A DNA stretch of 64,000 nucleotides from Roseovarius nitratireducens (GCF_002925845.1 NZ_PDNI01000018.1:62001-126000); one strand, 5' to 3'; shown: positions 1 to 9,039, counted from the first letter of the stretch. Translations and numbers: made by a program. The notes: generated by a model not told the origin, from the sequence alone.

Positions 1-2
1 AT

Positions 3-512
3 TCGGCGGCCAAGCGGCACACCTCGTTCTGCTCCGTCTGGGTCTATCCGGTGGTGGACGACAATATCGAGATCGAGGTGAACCCCGCCGACATCCGCAT
101 CGACACCTACCGCTCTTCGGGCGCGGGCGGGCAGCACGTCAACACCACCGATTCGGCGGTGCGGATCACCCATATCCCCACCGGCATCGTGGTGACGTCC
201 TCGCAGAAATCCCAGCACCAGAACCGCGACATCGCCATGAAGGCGCTGAAATCGCGGCTCTACCAGCAGGAACTCGACCGCCGCAACGCCGCCATCAACG
301 AGGCCCATGACAGCAAGGGCGACGCGGGGTGGGGCAACCAGATACGGTCCTACGTGTTGCAGCCCTACCAGATGGTCAAGGATCTGCGCACCGGGCACGA
401 GACCTCGGATACCAAGGGCGTGCTCGACGGCGATCTCGACCCGTTCATGGCCGCGACCCTCGCGCTCAACGTTTCGGGCAAGAGCCGCGCCGAGGCACAG
501 GGAGAGGACTGA
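3..512 (+). CDS. prfB: Peptide chain release factor 2, C-terminal part (cut by window edge)
   Basis: RF2 terminates translation at UGA and UAA by triggering peptidyl-tRNA hydrolysis in the ribosome. The reading frame is open from the first in-frame codon at base 3, so the N-terminal half, including the programmed-frameshift region if there is one, lies outside the window. The GGQ catalytic tripeptide is at bases 126-134, inside the context SGAGGQHVN, followed by the TDSAVRITH and [10 protein letters not shown] stretches typical of RF2. The stop at 510-512 precedes the tat genes by 117 bases. Identification is firm; the annotation is partial only because of the window edge. Confidence 0.96.
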   Translation, partial: SAAKRHTSFCSVWVYPVVDDNIEIEVNPADIRIDTYRSSGAGGQHVNTTDSAVRITHIPTGIVVTSSQKSQHQNRDIAMKALKSRLYQQELDRRNAAINEAHDSKGDAGWGNQIRSYVLQPYQMVKDLRTGHETSDTKGVLDGDLDPFMAATLALNVSGKSRAEAQGED

Positions 513-629
513 GCGCCGCGGATTCGTGGAGGCGGACGCGGATTGGTGCTTTCATCCGCCGCAGTGAATGTCTAGATAAGGCCAATGATGTTGCCGGGGG
601 CGCGTCCCCCGTGACTAGGGAGAAGAGAG

Positions 630-860
630 ATGCTCAACAATATCGGCCTTCCGGGCCTTCTGCTCATCGCCGTGGTGGTGCTTGTGCTCTTCGGGCGCGG
701 CAAGATCTCGTCGCTGATGGGCGAGGTCGGCAAGGGGATCACCTCGTTCAAGAAAGGCGTGTCCGAGGGCACCAAGGAGCTCGAGGACGAGACCGAATCC
801 ACCGAGGCCGCGCGCGACGTGACGCCCGCGGACAAGGGCAAAGAAAAAGACAAGGTCTGA
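630..860 (+). CDS. tatA: Sec-independent translocase protein TatA
   Basis: Pore-forming subunit of the twin-arginine translocase, which exports folded proteins across the inner membrane. The 76-residue product has the family layout: one N-terminal membrane helix (residues about 5-22), the FGRGK hinge, an amphipathic helix ([18 protein letters not shown]) and a charged, disordered tail. A Shine-Dalgarno-like GGGAGAAGAGAG lies just ahead of the ATG. It is the first gene of a tight tatA-tatB-tatC operon, with 7 bases to tatB. Confidence 0.95.
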   Translation: MLNNIGLPGLLLIAVVVLVLFGRGKISSLMGEVGKGITSFKKGVSEGTKELEDETESTEAARDVTPADKGKEKDKV

Positions 861-867
861 TACCCCC

Positions 868-1419
868 ATGTTCGACCTGGGCTGGACCGAGCTTTTGCTC
901 ATCGGCATTGTCGCGCTGATCGTCGTCGGCCCCAAGGATTTGCCCGGCATGTTCCAGGCCTTGGGCAAGTTCGTGGGCAAGGCCAAGGGCATGGCGCGCG
1001 ATTTCAGCCGTGCGATGAACGATGCCGCGGATCAGTCCGGCGTGGGCGACATCCAGAAATCGTTCAGGGCCGCCTCGAATCCCATGAAGACGGCGATGAA
1101 CGAGGTCAAGAAGACCACCGACGGCGTGGCCCGCGACATCGACAAGGCCGCCCGCCCGCCGCTCGATCCCGAGCGTCAGGCCGCCGCCGACAAGATTCGC
1201 GAGAAATCCACCGAAATGGCCAACGCCCGTCGCGCCGCCGAGGCCGAGGAAAAGGCAAAGGCAGAGGCGCAGGCCGCACCTTCGGACACTGCGACGGAAA
1301 CCGCCACCGCCGCGCCCGCTGATGACAGCGCCGGGAACAAGGCCGGGAACAAGGCCGGGAGCAAGGCCGGGAACAAGGCCGGGAGCAAGGCCGGGAACAA
1401 GGCCAAGAACAAGGCATGA
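868..1419 (+). CDS. tatB: Sec-independent translocase protein TatB
   Basis: TatB forms the substrate receptor with TatC. The 183-residue protein starts with the TatB signature [25 protein letters not shown]: a membrane helix with an early acidic residue and the VGPKDLP hinge. A long alanine- and lysine-rich cytoplasmic tail follows. The last 28 residues come from seven tandem 12-base units encoding AGNK, AGSK or AKNK (1330-1413), which is unusual. The stop overlaps the tatC start (ATGA at 1416-1419), so the two are translationally coupled. Confidence 0.95.
   Translation: MFDLGWTELLLIGIVALIVVGPKDLPGMFQALGKFVGKAKGMARDFSRAMNDAADQSGVGDIQKSFRAASNPMKTAMNEVKKTTDGVARDIDKAARPPLDPERQAAADKIREKSTEMANARRAAEAEEKAKAEAQAAPSDTATETATAAPADDSAGNKAGNKAGSKAGNKAGSKAGNKAKNKA
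1330..1413 (+). repeat. Seven 12-bp tandem repeats inside the tatB 3' end
   Basis: Seven in-frame copies of GCCGGGAACAAG, or variants with AGC or AAG codons, encode a basic AGNK-type tail on TatB. The units are near-identical at DNA level, so copy number could vary by slippage without breaking the frame. Confidence 0.9.
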
Positions 1420-2333
1420 GCATGCGCGATGACGAGCTCGAGGACAGCAGCGCCCCGCTGATCGAACACCTGGCCGAGCTGCGCACGCGCCTCATCCACT
1501 CGGTGCTGGCCTTCATCGTCGGGATGGTGATCTGTTTCACCATCGCCACTCCGATCTTCAATTTCCTCACCGCGCCGCTGTGCCAGGTGCTGGCCGACCG
1601 GGGGCAGGATTGCGACCTGATCTTCATCTCGCCGCAAGAGGGCTTCTTCGTCGCGATCAAGGTCTCGCTTCTGGGCGGGTTCATCCTCGCCTTTCCCTAT
1701 ATCGCCAACCAGATGTGGCGCTTTGTGGCGCCGGGGCTCTACCGCTCGGAAAAGGGCGCGTTCCTGCCGTTCCTCATCGCGTCCCCGTTCATGTTCTTTC
1801 TTGGCGCGGCGTTCGCCTTCTACGTCGTCACGCCGCTGGCCTATGACTTCTTCCTCGGCTTCCAGCAATTCGGCGGCGAGGGCGAGGCCGTGGAGGGCGG
1901 GCAGAATGCCGCGCCGCTCTCGGTGGTGTTCCAGGGTTCGGCGCAGGAATATCTCAACCTCACGATCAAGTTCATCGTCGCCTTCGGCCTGTGCTTTCAG
2001 CTTCCGGTGCTGCTCACGCTGATGGGCAAGGCGGGGCTGGTCAGCGCGCCGGGCCTGCGCTCGGTGCGCAAATACGCGGTTGTGGGCATCCTGCTCCTCG
2101 CCGCGCTGGTGACGCCGCCGGATGTCATCACCCAGATCATCCTCTTTGTCGTGGTCTACGGCCTCTACGAGGTGTCGATCCAGCTTGTGCAGCGCGTCGA
2201 GAAGAAGCGCGAGGCGGAATTGCGCGAACAGGGCCTTTGGTTCGACGATGACGACGACGAAGATGTCGCCGACGATGAGGATGTCGACGACGATCCGCTC
2301 GCCGGGACCGACGAGGACAAGGACAAGACCTGA
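1416..2333 (+). CDS. tatC: Sec-independent translocase protein TatC
   Basis: Multi-spanning core of the Tat receptor that recognises twin-arginine signal peptides. The 305-residue product has the conserved N-terminal [13 protein letters not shown] segment and about six hydrophobic helices, with [19 protein letters not shown] between helices 2 and 3. The C-terminal 30 residues are extremely acidic ([17 protein letters not shown]), a cytoplasmic extension that may pair with the basic TatB tail (inference). A second in-frame ATG two codons in (1422) is a possible alternative start. The stop abuts the next gene. Confidence 0.95.
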   Translation: MSMRDDELEDSSAPLIEHLAELRTRLIHSVLAFIVGMVICFTIATPIFNFLTAPLCQVLADRGQDCDLIFISPQEGFFVAIKVSLLGGFILAFPYIANQMWRFVAPGLYRSEKGAFLPFLIASPFMFFLGAAFAFYVVTPLAYDFFLGFQQFGGEGEAVEGGQNAAPLSVVFQGSAQEYLNLTIKFIVAFGLCFQLPVLLTLMGKAGLVSAPGLRSVRKYAVVGILLLAALVTPPDVITQIILFVVVYGLYEVSIQLVQRVEKKREAELREQGLWFDDDDDEDVADDEDVDDDPLAGTDEDKDKT

Positions 2334-3173
2334 ATGACGACCGACACGCTCGACCGGATCGCCGCGGCGCTGGAACGGATGGCCCCCGCGCCGCTCACCG
2401 CGCCGGATTTCGACACGGCCGACGCCTTCGTCTGGCACGTCTCGCCTGACCGGCTGGAGCCCGTCGCGACGGTCAATCGGGTGGACATGTCGCTCCTCGT
2501 GGGGATCGACCGGGCGCGCGATATCCTACTGGAGAACACACGCCAGTTCGCCCGCGGCCTGCCGGCCAACAACGCGCTTCTCTGGGGCGCGCGCGGCATG
2601 GGGAAATCGAGCCTCGTCAAGGCCGTGCACGCCGTCGTGCAGGCCGGGGGGCTGCCGCTCAAGATCGTGGAATTGCAGCGCGAGGACCTGCCCTCGGTGG
2701 GCCGGTTGCTCAATCTTCTGCGCGGCGCGGATGCACGCTTCCTGCTCTTCTGCGACGATCTCAGCTTCGGCCATGACGACGAGCATTACAAATCATTGAA
2801 GGCCGTGCTCGACGGCGGGATCGAGGGACGGCCCGAGAACGTGCTGTTCTACGCCACCTCCAACCGCCGCCACCTGATGCCCCGCGACATGATCGAGAAC
2901 GAACGCTCCACGGCGATCAACCCCTCCGAGGCGGTCGAGGAAAAGGTGTCGCTGTCGGACCGGTTCGGCCTGTGGCTCGGCTTCCATCCCTGCGATCAGG
3001 ATGCCTACCTGTCGATGATCCGGGGCTATTGCGATGCCTACGGGGTCGCGATCGACGACGACACGCTGCGCGCCGAGGCGATCGAATGGCAGGCCACCCG
3101 CGGCGCGCGCTCGGGCCGCGTGGCGTGGCAGTTCTTCACCGATCTCGCGGGGCGTCGCGGCGTCCGGGTGTGA
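2334..3173 (+). CDS. AAA-type ATP-binding protein (DUF815 family)
   Basis: A 279-residue soluble P-loop ATPase. The Walker A motif GARGMGKS is at residues 85-92 and a Walker B-like FLLFCDDLSF lies near 137-146, followed by a sensor-type FYATSNRRHLMPRD stretch. This architecture matches the DUF815 AAA proteins often found beside tatC in alphaproteobacteria; their substrate is unknown. It begins directly after the tatC stop and is probably cotranscribed with the tat operon. Its 3' end overlaps the convergent AbrB-family gene by 38 bases. Confidence 0.85.
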   Translation: MTTDTLDRIAAALERMAPAPLTAPDFDTADAFVWHVSPDRLEPVATVNRVDMSLLVGIDRARDILLENTRQFARGLPANNALLWGARGMGKSSLVKAVHAVVQAGGLPLKIVELQREDLPSVGRLLNLLRGADARFLLFCDDLSFGHDDEHYKSLKAVLDGGIEGRPENVLFYATSNRRHLMPRDMIENERSTAINPSEAVEEKVSLSDRFGLWLGFHPCDQDAYLSMIRGYCDAYGVAIDDDTLRAEAIEWQATRGARSGRVAWQFFTDLAGRRGVRV

Positions 3174-4206
3174 ACCGCGCCAGCACCCCGATCACCAGCA
3201 CGGTCAGCACGATCCGGTAGATATGGTGCAGCGTGACAAATGCCGGATTGGCGTTGAGGCTCAGCGCCACCAGCGCCATTTCCGTCACGCCTCCGGGCGC
3301 GAGGCTGATGACCAGCACATCCACCGCCTCGCCGGTGAGCGCGTGCAGCCCCGCCGCCAGCGCGCCCCCGATCGCCAGCATTGCCCCCACGGCCATGAGC
3401 GCAAGCCCCGTCCCGCGCGCCAGCAGCGCCCGGCTCATCCCCGTGAACCGCATCCCCAGCGCCGTGCCCAACACCATCTGCGCAACGTTCACCAGCCATT
3501 GCGGCACCTCGAGGCTCAGCCACCCGGTGAGCGACAGCACCGCCGCCAGCGCCATCGGCCCGGTCATCTGCCCGGCGGGCAGGCGCAGCACGCGGCCCAG
3601 CACCACGCCGCCCATGACCGCCAGCGCGATCACCGGCAGGTTGGACCAAGGCACATCGCCGCGCGCCAGCGTCACGCCCCCAGCCGAGCCCACGGGACCG
3701 CCCAGCCACAGCGACAGGCCCAGTGGCAGCACCGTCACCACCACGATGATGCGCAGGAATTGCTGCATCATCAGCCGCGTCACGTCCGCCCCCGCCGCCG
3801 CGCCCATCTCGATACTCTCGTAGAGCCCGCCGGGCGCGCTCGCGTAAAACGCGGTGACGGGGTCATAGCCGCCGAGGCGGCGGTAGATCGCATAGCCCGA
3901 CCCGTGCGCCAGCCCCACGAACAGCGTCACCGCCCCGAAGCTCAGCGCATAGTTCCCCGCATCCGAAAACAGCGCGGGCGTCACCTGCGCCCCGATCATC
4001 AACCCGATGATCGCGATGAAGCCGATCCGCAGCGCTGTCGGGAACCGGTACCCCTCGGGCAGCCTGTGCGGCAGCACCGTGGCAATGAGCGCCGCGCCCA
4101 CGAGCGGCCCCAGCATGAACGGCAGCGGCGTGCCCACCGCCTGCGCCGCCAGCCCCCAGAGGACAGCAAGCGCCAGCAGTGCGAGGGTGGTCAGTATCTG
4201 TGGCAT
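3136..4206 (-). CDS. AbrB-family integral membrane protein
   Basis: A 356-residue, very hydrophobic protein with about ten predicted membrane segments. It has an internal duplication typical of the AbrB family (COG3180, often mislabelled 'ammonia monooxygenase'); the repeat signature FMLGPLVGAALIA / AGQMTGPMALAAVLS appears in both halves. Function in the family is not established; a transporter or regulator role is only inferred. The start at 4206 (MPQILTTLALL) was chosen because the upstream in-frame extension is proline-rich, unlike a membrane protein start, and enters a repeat element. It overlaps the convergent ATPase gene at its 3' end. Confidence 0.75.
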   Translation of the reverse strand: MPQILTTLALLALAVLWGLAAQAVGTPLPFMLGPLVGAALIATVLPHRLPEGYRFPTALRIGFIAIIGLMIGAQVTPALFSDAGNYALSFGAVTLFVGLAHGSGYAIYRRLGGYDPVTAFYASAPGGLYESIEMGAAAGADVTRLMMQQFLRIIVVVTVLPLGLSLWLGGPVGSAGGVTLARGDVPWSNLPVIALAVMGGVVLGRVLRLPAGQMTGPMALAAVLSLTGWLSLEVPQWLVNVAQMVLGTALGMRFTGMSRALLARGTGLALMAVGAMLAIGGALAAGLHALTGEAVDVLVISLAPGGVTEMALVALSLNANPAFVTLHHIYRIVLTVLVIGVLARFTPGRRDAPRDR

Positions 4207-4267
4207 GATCCCTTGAACCACCGGCGCGGGGCAGGGGCAAGGGGGCGACGGCGGGCGCGGTGGTTCT

Positions 4268-4500
4268 GGCCTGGAGGGGACCTTCCGGTCTTGGCCCACT
4301 TGCGCGGAATCAAGGCGCGGAACGCGCCGCCGCGCAGCGCCCGACCGCCCCCTCGGGCGGGCGCTCTTCGTCGTTGCAAGTAGCTATGATCGCAGAAGTA
4401 TCTTGCACCATAAATCGCAGAGCGTAATCGAGTTTGCGCCCACCCGGCGGTCAGGCGCTGCGCGGCTCCTCAAGCGTTGTGCTCAACGACCGCTCCAGCC
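4268..4500 (-). repeat. Palindromic intergenic element, type A, copy 1
   Basis: 233-bp element between the iorB-like stop (4535) and the AbrB gene start (4206). Its ends are an imperfect inverted repeat (GGCCTGGAGGGGACC on the left, CGACCGCTCCAG on the right). Read on the minus strand it has a left arm, an AT-richer middle containing TTATGGTGCA, a GC hairpin (4337-4365), a 6-bp hairpin with a TTC loop, and the conserved TTGATTCCGCGC. Bases 4301-4365 are identical, on the opposite strand, to 34551-34615. Confidence 0.88.
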
Positions 4501-4534
4501 CAAAACAACCCGCGCCCGTTGGCCTGCCCCCGTC

Positions 4535-6778
4535 TCAGCCGACGAACGCCACCTCCCGGTCAAACGGCATCTCGCGCAGCCTCTGCCCCGTGGCGGCAAA
4601 GATCGCGTTGGCAAGCGCCGGCGCGGCGGGTGGCACCGGCGGCTCGCCGATCCCGCGGATCTTCCCGGCGGTCTCCAGCCCCCGCACCACGATCTCCGGG
4701 CACTCACGGAGCCTCATGGACCGGAACGTGTCGAAATTCTGCTGCTCCACCGCACCATCCGCATAGGTGAGCGCCCCGTGCATCGCGTGGCCGAGGCCCC
4801 AGACCACGCCGCCCTGCATCTGCGCCTCGAAATTCACCGGATCGACGATCCGTCCCACGTCGGCGGCCACCCAGACGCGGGCAACCCGCAGGCCATCGCC
4901 TGTCTCGCGTACCTCCACCACCTGCGCGCAGGGCACCCCGAACGACAGGCAGAACCCGATGCCGCGCCCCTGACCGGCGTTCAGCGCGCCGCCCCAGCCC
5001 GACATCTCGCCCACCGCCTCCAGCACCGCGCGCGACGGCGCGTGGCTGCACAGCCGCAGCCGCTCTTCCAGCGGGTCGGCCCCGGCGGCGTGGATCAACT
5101 CGTCGAGCAGGCAGTCGTGAAAGAACCCGTTGGTGGATGCCCCGACCGACCGCCAGCTTGAGACCGGCGCAAGCGCCGGCGCGCGGTATCCCGTCACCCG
5201 GTACTCGGGGATGGCGAAGGGCTGATCCCACGCGCCCGCGACGATCTGCAGATCGGGCCCCGGCGTGGGGATCGCCTGCCGTCCCATCTGCGAGGCGATG
5301 ATCGAGGGCATGGCGATGCCAAGGTCATAGGCCACAACGCGGCCCCCCGACACGCGCCCGCGCCCCCGTGCCATCGCGATCTGACGGGGGAACTCGTGGC
5401 CCATATCCTCCTCGCGCGAATAGGTGAGCTTCACCGGCTGCCCCGGCACCGCCATGGCCAGGTGCGTGGCGTGGCGCACCACCGCGTCCTCCAACCGGTG
5501 GCCGAAGCTGCCCCCGGCGACGCGCACATGCACGTGCACATCGTCCGCATCCTGTCCGGTGATCGCGGCGGCATTGCCCTGCACGAAACGCGGCACCTGC
5601 GTGCCCGTCCAGATATCCGTGCGCTCCGGGGAATAGCGGACGGTGGTATTGAGCGGCTCCAGCGGCGCGTGGGCGAGGTAGGGCGCGCGATATTCCACGT
5701 CGATATCCGCAGCCCCGTCCAACGCCGCCTCCACATCGCCTTCGTCGCGCAACCGGCTGTCCTGCCGCTCGGGGGTAAAGCTCTCCGCGAGCGCCTGCCA
5801 ATGGCCCTCCATCCCGGCAGGGTAGGGGGCCGGGGCCCAGTCGCATTTGATCGCCTGCGCCGCCTGCATCGCGCGCCAGGTGTTGTCGGCGATCACGCCG
5901 ACGCCGCCGGGCACCTCGACGATCTTCCTCACCCCGCGCATCGCCTTGGCCTCCGACGCGTCAAGGCCGCGCAACGCCGCCCCCTGCGCCGGGTTCAGCC
6001 GGATCGCGGCATGCAGCATCCCGGGCTGTTCCTCGTCGATGCCATAGGCTTGGCGGCCGGTGGATTTCGCCACGATATCCACGCGCTGCACGGGCTGTCC
6101 CACCAGCCGCCACGTCGATGGGTCGCGCAGCACCACATCCGTCACCGGCTCGGTCCGCGCGGCCTCGGCGGCCAGGCTCTCGTAGCGCAGCCGCGTGCCG
6201 TCGGGCAGGATCACTGCGCTGCCCTCGGTGCCGAGCCGGTCAACGGGCTGCCCGTGCAGGCGCGCCGCCGCCGCCTTCAGCGTCTCGCGCGCCACGGCCC
6301 CCGCGCGGCGCAGCTTTTCATACCCGTCGGGCACGGTGGTCGAGCCGCCGGTAATCTGCATGCCGAGGAATTTCATCGGCGCGTCCATCACGTCGCGCGC
6401 GCTCTCGGCCAGCCAGCCCTGGTCGGTGGATCGGAACGGCACCGCCTCGTCCGACAGCGCGGTGTTCCAGTAGGCGCGGTCGGGCGGTCCGAACTCGGTC
6501 GCCACCTGCGCCGGGTCAACGTCCAGCTCTTCGGCGATGAGCATCGCCTGCACCGACACCGCGCCTTGCCCCACATCGGCGCGCGGGGTGATGAGGGTGA
6601 TCGCATCCCCGGTGATCCGCACATAGGGCGTCAGCGCCGCCGCCCCCTCGGGCAGATCGGCCATGAGCGGGTTGTCATAGGGCGTCCGCATGCGCCAGAC
6701 GCCAAAGGCGACGCCGCCCGCGACGGCCACCGACCCGACCAGGAATGTCCGCCGCGCGATGGTCTTTGCCCGCCCCAT
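4535..6778 (-). CDS. iorB: Molybdopterin-binding subunit of an isoquinoline 1-oxidoreductase-like hydroxylase
   Basis: 747-residue large subunit of a xanthine-dehydrogenase-family molybdenum hydroxylase. The N terminus carries a twin-arginine leader (IARRTFLVGSVAVAGGVAFG), so the complex is expected in the periplasm after Tat export. Cofactor-region motifs such as VAGGSFGHRLE and GQGRGIGFCLSFGVP match the IorB/aldehyde-dehydrogenase large subunit class. The two-subunit form lacking an FAD subunit is that of IorAB; the true substrate (N-heterocycle or aldehyde) cannot be read from sequence. It follows the 2Fe-2S subunit gene with one base between them. The symbol denotes family only. Confidence 0.85.
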   Translation of the reverse strand: MGRAKTIARRTFLVGSVAVAGGVAFGVWRMRTPYDNPLMADLPEGAAALTPYVRITGDAITLITPRADVGQGAVSVQAMLIAEELDVDPAQVATEFGPPDRAYWNTALSDEAVPFRSTDQGWLAESARDVMDAPMKFLGMQITGGSTTVPDGYEKLRRAGAVARETLKAAAARLHGQPVDRLGTEGSAVILPDGTRLRYESLAAEAARTEPVTDVVLRDPSTWRLVGQPVQRVDIVAKSTGRQAYGIDEEQPGMLHAAIRLNPAQGAALRGLDASEAKAMRGVRKIVEVPGGVGVIADNTWRAMQAAQAIKCDWAPAPYPAGMEGHWQALAESFTPERQDSRLRDEGDVEAALDGAADIDVEYRAPYLAHAPLEPLNTTVRYSPERTDIWTGTQVPRFVQGNAAAITGQDADDVHVHVRVAGGSFGHRLEDAVVRHATHLAMAVPGQPVKLTYSREEDMGHEFPRQIAMARGRGRVSGGRVVAYDLGIAMPSIIASQMGRQAIPTPGPDLQIVAGAWDQPFAIPEYRVTGYRAPALAPVSSWRSVGASTNGFFHDCLLDELIHAAGADPLEERLRLCSHAPSRAVLEAVGEMSGWGGALNAGQGRGIGFCLSFGVPCAQVVEVRETGDGLRVARVWVAADVGRIVDPVNFEAQMQGGVVWGLGHAMHGALTYADGAVEQQNFDTFRSMRLRECPEIVVRGLETAGKIRGIGEPPVPPAAPALANAIFAATGQRLREMPFDREVAFVG

Positions 6779-6779
6779 C

Positions 6780-7244
6780 TCAGGTGCCCTCGCGCATGGC
6801 GCGGGCCGCCGCCTTCACCGCCGCGCGGATGCGCGGATAGGTGCCGCAACGGCACAGGTTGCCCGACATCGCGTCGTCGATCTCGGCATCGCTCGGCTCC
6901 GGCACCTCGGCCAGCAGGCTTGCCGCCTGCATGATCTGCCCTGACTGGCAATATCCGCATTGCGCCACCTGTGCCTCGATCCACGCCGCCTGCACCGGGT
7001 GCGGCGCCCCGGGCGTGCCCAGCCCCTCGATGGTGGTCACATCGCCCCAGACATCGCCCACCGGCACCTGGCAGGAGCGCACGGCCTGCCCGTCGATATG
7101 TACCGTGCAAGCCCCGCACTCCGCGATGCCGCAGCCGTATTTCGGCCCGTGGACGCCCAGCACGTCGCGCAGCGCCCACAGAAGCGGCATCTCCGGCTCC
7201 AGGTCGTCGAGTGTGTGCTCGGTGCCGTTGACGGTCAGGCGCAT
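6780..7244 (-). CDS. iorA: [2Fe-2S] subunit of an isoquinoline 1-oxidoreductase-like hydroxylase
   Basis: 154-residue electron-transfer subunit. The plant-ferredoxin-type cluster site [17 protein letters not shown] is followed by a fourth cysteine (RSCQ). The second, helical cluster site has [10 protein letters not shown] and later [12 protein letters not shown]. It has no leader of its own and probably rides to the periplasm with the Tat-bearing large subunit encoded next. It is first in the operon, with the promoter and operator at 7279-7306. No XdhC-like maturation factor or cytochrome gene is adjacent. Confidence 0.88.
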   Translation of the reverse strand: MRLTVNGTEHTLDDLEPEMPLLWALRDVLGVHGPKYGCGIAECGACTVHIDGQAVRSCQVPVGDVWGDVTTIEGLGTPGAPHPVQAAWIEAQVAQCGYCQSGQIMQAASLLAEVPEPSDAEIDDAMSGNLCRCGTYPRIRAAVKAAARAMREGT

Positions 7245-7278
7245 GATGCAGGGGTCCTTTCCGGTGCTCTCACGCGAA

Positions 7279-7306
7279 AGGATAAACCGTTCGGTTCAGG
7301 TGTAAA
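7279..7306 (-). promoter_or_regulatory. Promoter with embedded palindromic operator for the iorAB-like operon
   Basis: On the minus strand TTTACA (7306-7301) and TATCCT (7284-7279) are separated by 16 bases. The spacer holds the palindrome AACCG-TT-CGGTT (7285-7296 on the plus strand). The arrangement, an operator between -35 and -10 about 35-60 bases ahead of the start codon, is that of a promoter blocked by a TetR-type repressor. The motif resembles known TetR-family sites, but the regulator is not in the window. Confidence 0.55.
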
Positions 7307-7394
7307 GCGCGACGTGGCGACAGGCGCCCGCCCGCCGTCACGTTCCCGCGAGGCCCCTCAACCGGTGCGGCGCATGACACACCATTCCACTCCC

Positions 7395-7411
7395 GGCCGC
7401 ACGGTGCGGCC
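7395..7411. repeat. Perfect inverted repeat GGCCGCAC-G-GTGCGGCC
   Basis: 17-bp palindrome in the 233-base gap between the iorA promoter and the mlaC 3' end. It lies about 130 bases beyond the mlaC stop and has no U-tract on either strand, so a role as terminator is uncertain. The rest of 7307-7539 shows nothing recognisable. Confidence 0.4.
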
Positions 7412-7539
7412 CGTCGGGGTCGGGATTATGCAATGCCGGGTTTGCAGGCAGGACAACGCGCGCGCAAGCGAGGTTTGGCCTTGGCCGGATGATCGGCGAG
7501 TTGGCCCGCGCGGAAGCAAGGTGCTCGCGCGGCCTTTGG

Positions 7540-8157
7540 CTACCCCGCCTTCTTCAGGTCGGTGATCAGCGCGCCGATATCGCCATTTCGACGGTCGAGC
7601 ATCGCCCCGATCTCGGTGCGTTCGCTCAGCCGCAGGCTGATGCCCTCGATCACCATGTCGAAGAACAGGTCCTTCCCCGAGCGGTCCGACACCAGAAAGC
7701 TCACCTCGAAGGGCGACTGCCCGCGCAGGTAGACCATCGAGCGGACCTCGTACCACGATTTCACCTCGCGCACGTCCTTGACCTCGATCCGCCCGCCCAC
7801 GAACTCGTTGAAACGCTTGCCGTATTTGCGGGAGATGTAGCCGCGGAACGCATCGGTATAGGCGCGCATCTGTGCCCCGGAGAGGCGGTTGGCATCCGCC
7901 CCTAGCGTCGAGCGCGCGATGATTGACACATCTGCATAGCGCGCGAAGATGCGCTCGAACTCCACGATCATCTGCGACAGCGGCTGCCCCGAGGCGATCA
8001 CCCGGTTGATGTCACTCACCACCTGGTCGATGAGCGCGCGGGCGCGCGCTTTGGTCAGGGCGCGGGCGGTGTCGGGCATCGAGGCCAGCCCCATCGCGGC
8101 CAGCCCGGCGGACATAAAGAAACGTCGTGTCGGCTTACTCGTCAGTTTACTCGTCAT
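7540..8157 (-). CDS. mlaC: MlaC-family phospholipid-binding periplasmic protein
   Basis: 205-residue protein of the MlaC/Ttg2D (toluene tolerance) family, which ferries phospholipid between the outer-membrane MlaA complex and the inner-membrane MlaFEDB transporter. After an N-terminal twin-arginine-like export signal (TRRFFMSAGLAAMGLASM) come the family features: RARALIDQVVSDIN, FARYADVSIIARSTLG, and YLRGQSPFEVSFLVSDRSG. The start at 8157 was chosen because everything upstream in frame is antisense-like mlaA sequence. It overlaps the mlaA stop by 11 bases. Confidence 0.9.
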   Translation of the reverse strand: MTSKLTSKPTRRFFMSAGLAAMGLASMPDTARALTKARARALIDQVVSDINRVIASGQPLSQMIVEFERIFARYADVSIIARSTLGADANRLSGAQMRAYTDAFRGYISRKYGKRFNEFVGGRIEVKDVREVKSWYEVRSMVYLRGQSPFEVSFLVSDRSGKDLFFDMVIEGISLRLSERTEIGAMLDRRNGDIGALITDLKKAG

Positions 8158-8956
8158 AAGGATCCTCCAACGGGGTCGAAGCGGCGGCACCGCCACCGGC
8201 CGTGCCGTCATAGGGATCGGTATAGGCCGCACCCGTGGTGCCGCCAACCTTGAACCGTCGATTCTGCAGGAAAATCGAGCGCGACAGCGCGTAGCTGTCC
8301 TCGCTCTCGTAGAGAATCTGGTCGATCGTTTCCGTGAACCGCTCGCGCCGCGACAGGCCCGAGGCCACGCCCGCCGCGGTGCCGGCGAGGTTCTCGGGGC
8401 TGTCCAGTACATAGGTGAGCGGGTTGGTGAACAGGTCCGCGAAAATGCCAAAGGTGTGCCGCGTCGTCGATGGTCCGAGGAACGGCAGCTCGATATAGGC
8501 GCCCTCGCGCGCGCCCCAGACATGCAGTGTCTCGCCGAAATCGGTGTTGGTGGGCGCGGCCATGCCCATCTCGCTGGCCGGATCGAACACGCCGCCGAGG
8601 CCCACGGTGGTGTTGACCACCAGCCGCGCGGTGTCCTGCAACGCGCCGCGCATGTTCAACTGCAGGATGTTGTTCACGATGTCGGCGGGCAGCGACAGGT
8701 TCTCGGCGAGCCGGATCACGCCGGTCTCGATATCGTCGGGCACCACGCTGGCATAGCCCTTGGACACGGGCCGCACCAACACCCGGTCAACCCCGCGGTT
8801 GAACTCGTGCATGCGCCGGTTCTCGGTCTCGTAGGGATCGAACACGTCCCGCGTGGCGGCAGGGTCCTGCGCGGCGCAGCCCGCGACAAGCGTCGCGGCC
8901 GCCAGGATCAGGGCGGGGACGGCACGGCGTAACGTACAAGAAATAGGCGGGGTCAC
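8147..8956 (-). CDS. mlaA: MlaA (VacJ) outer-membrane lipoprotein
   Basis: 269-residue lipoprotein that removes mislocalised phospholipids from the outer leaflet of the outer membrane. A signal peptide with lipobox VAGC (TLVAGCAAQD) is followed by the VacJ core: FDPYETENRRMHEFNRGVD, VVPDDIETGVIRLAENLSLP and TFGEtlHVWG-type segments leading to ELPFLGPSTTRHT. It is cotranscribed with mlaC. The ABC components (MlaD, E, F) are not in the window. Confidence 0.93.
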   Translation of the reverse strand: MTPPISCTLRRAVPALILAAATLVAGCAAQDPAATRDVFDPYETENRRMHEFNRGVDRVLVRPVSKGYASVVPDDIETGVIRLAENLSLPADIVNNILQLNMRGALQDTARLVVNTTVGLGGVFDPASEMGMAAPTNTDFGETLHVWGAREGAYIELPFLGPSTTRHTFGIFADLFTNPLTYVLDSPENLAGTAAGVASGLSRRERFTETIDQILYESEDSYALSRSIFLQNRRFKVGGTTGAAYTDPYDGTAGGGAAASTPLEDPYDE

Positions 8957-8985
8957 GGCAAGAATCCACGTCCTGAGTCGAATGC

Positions 8986-9039
8986 TATGTTACATAACCG
9001 ATCGCCCGCGCAAACCCACCCCTGACCGACGATCGGTCA
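8986..9039. promoter_or_regulatory. Two palindromes in the mlaA / ridA divergent region
   Basis: The 337-base gap between mlaA (minus) and the RidA-like gene (plus) holds TATGT-T-ACATA at 8986-8996 and TGACCGA-CGA-TCGGTCA at 9023-9039. The second has perfect 7-bp arms and the size of a dimeric repressor site. Both lie 30-85 bases upstream of the mlaA start, so they more likely act on mlaA. Nothing recognisable was seen in 9040-9290 beyond a plausible AGGAG ribosome site before 9294. Confidence 0.4.

Noticed and set aside
1330-1413. CRISPR-like repeat
   Set aside because: The units are 12 bp, directly abutting and in frame within tatB, with no spacers.
3136-4299. A longer start (4299) for the AbrB-family gene
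   Set aside because: The extension is proline/arginine-rich, lies partly inside the repeat element and has no family match.
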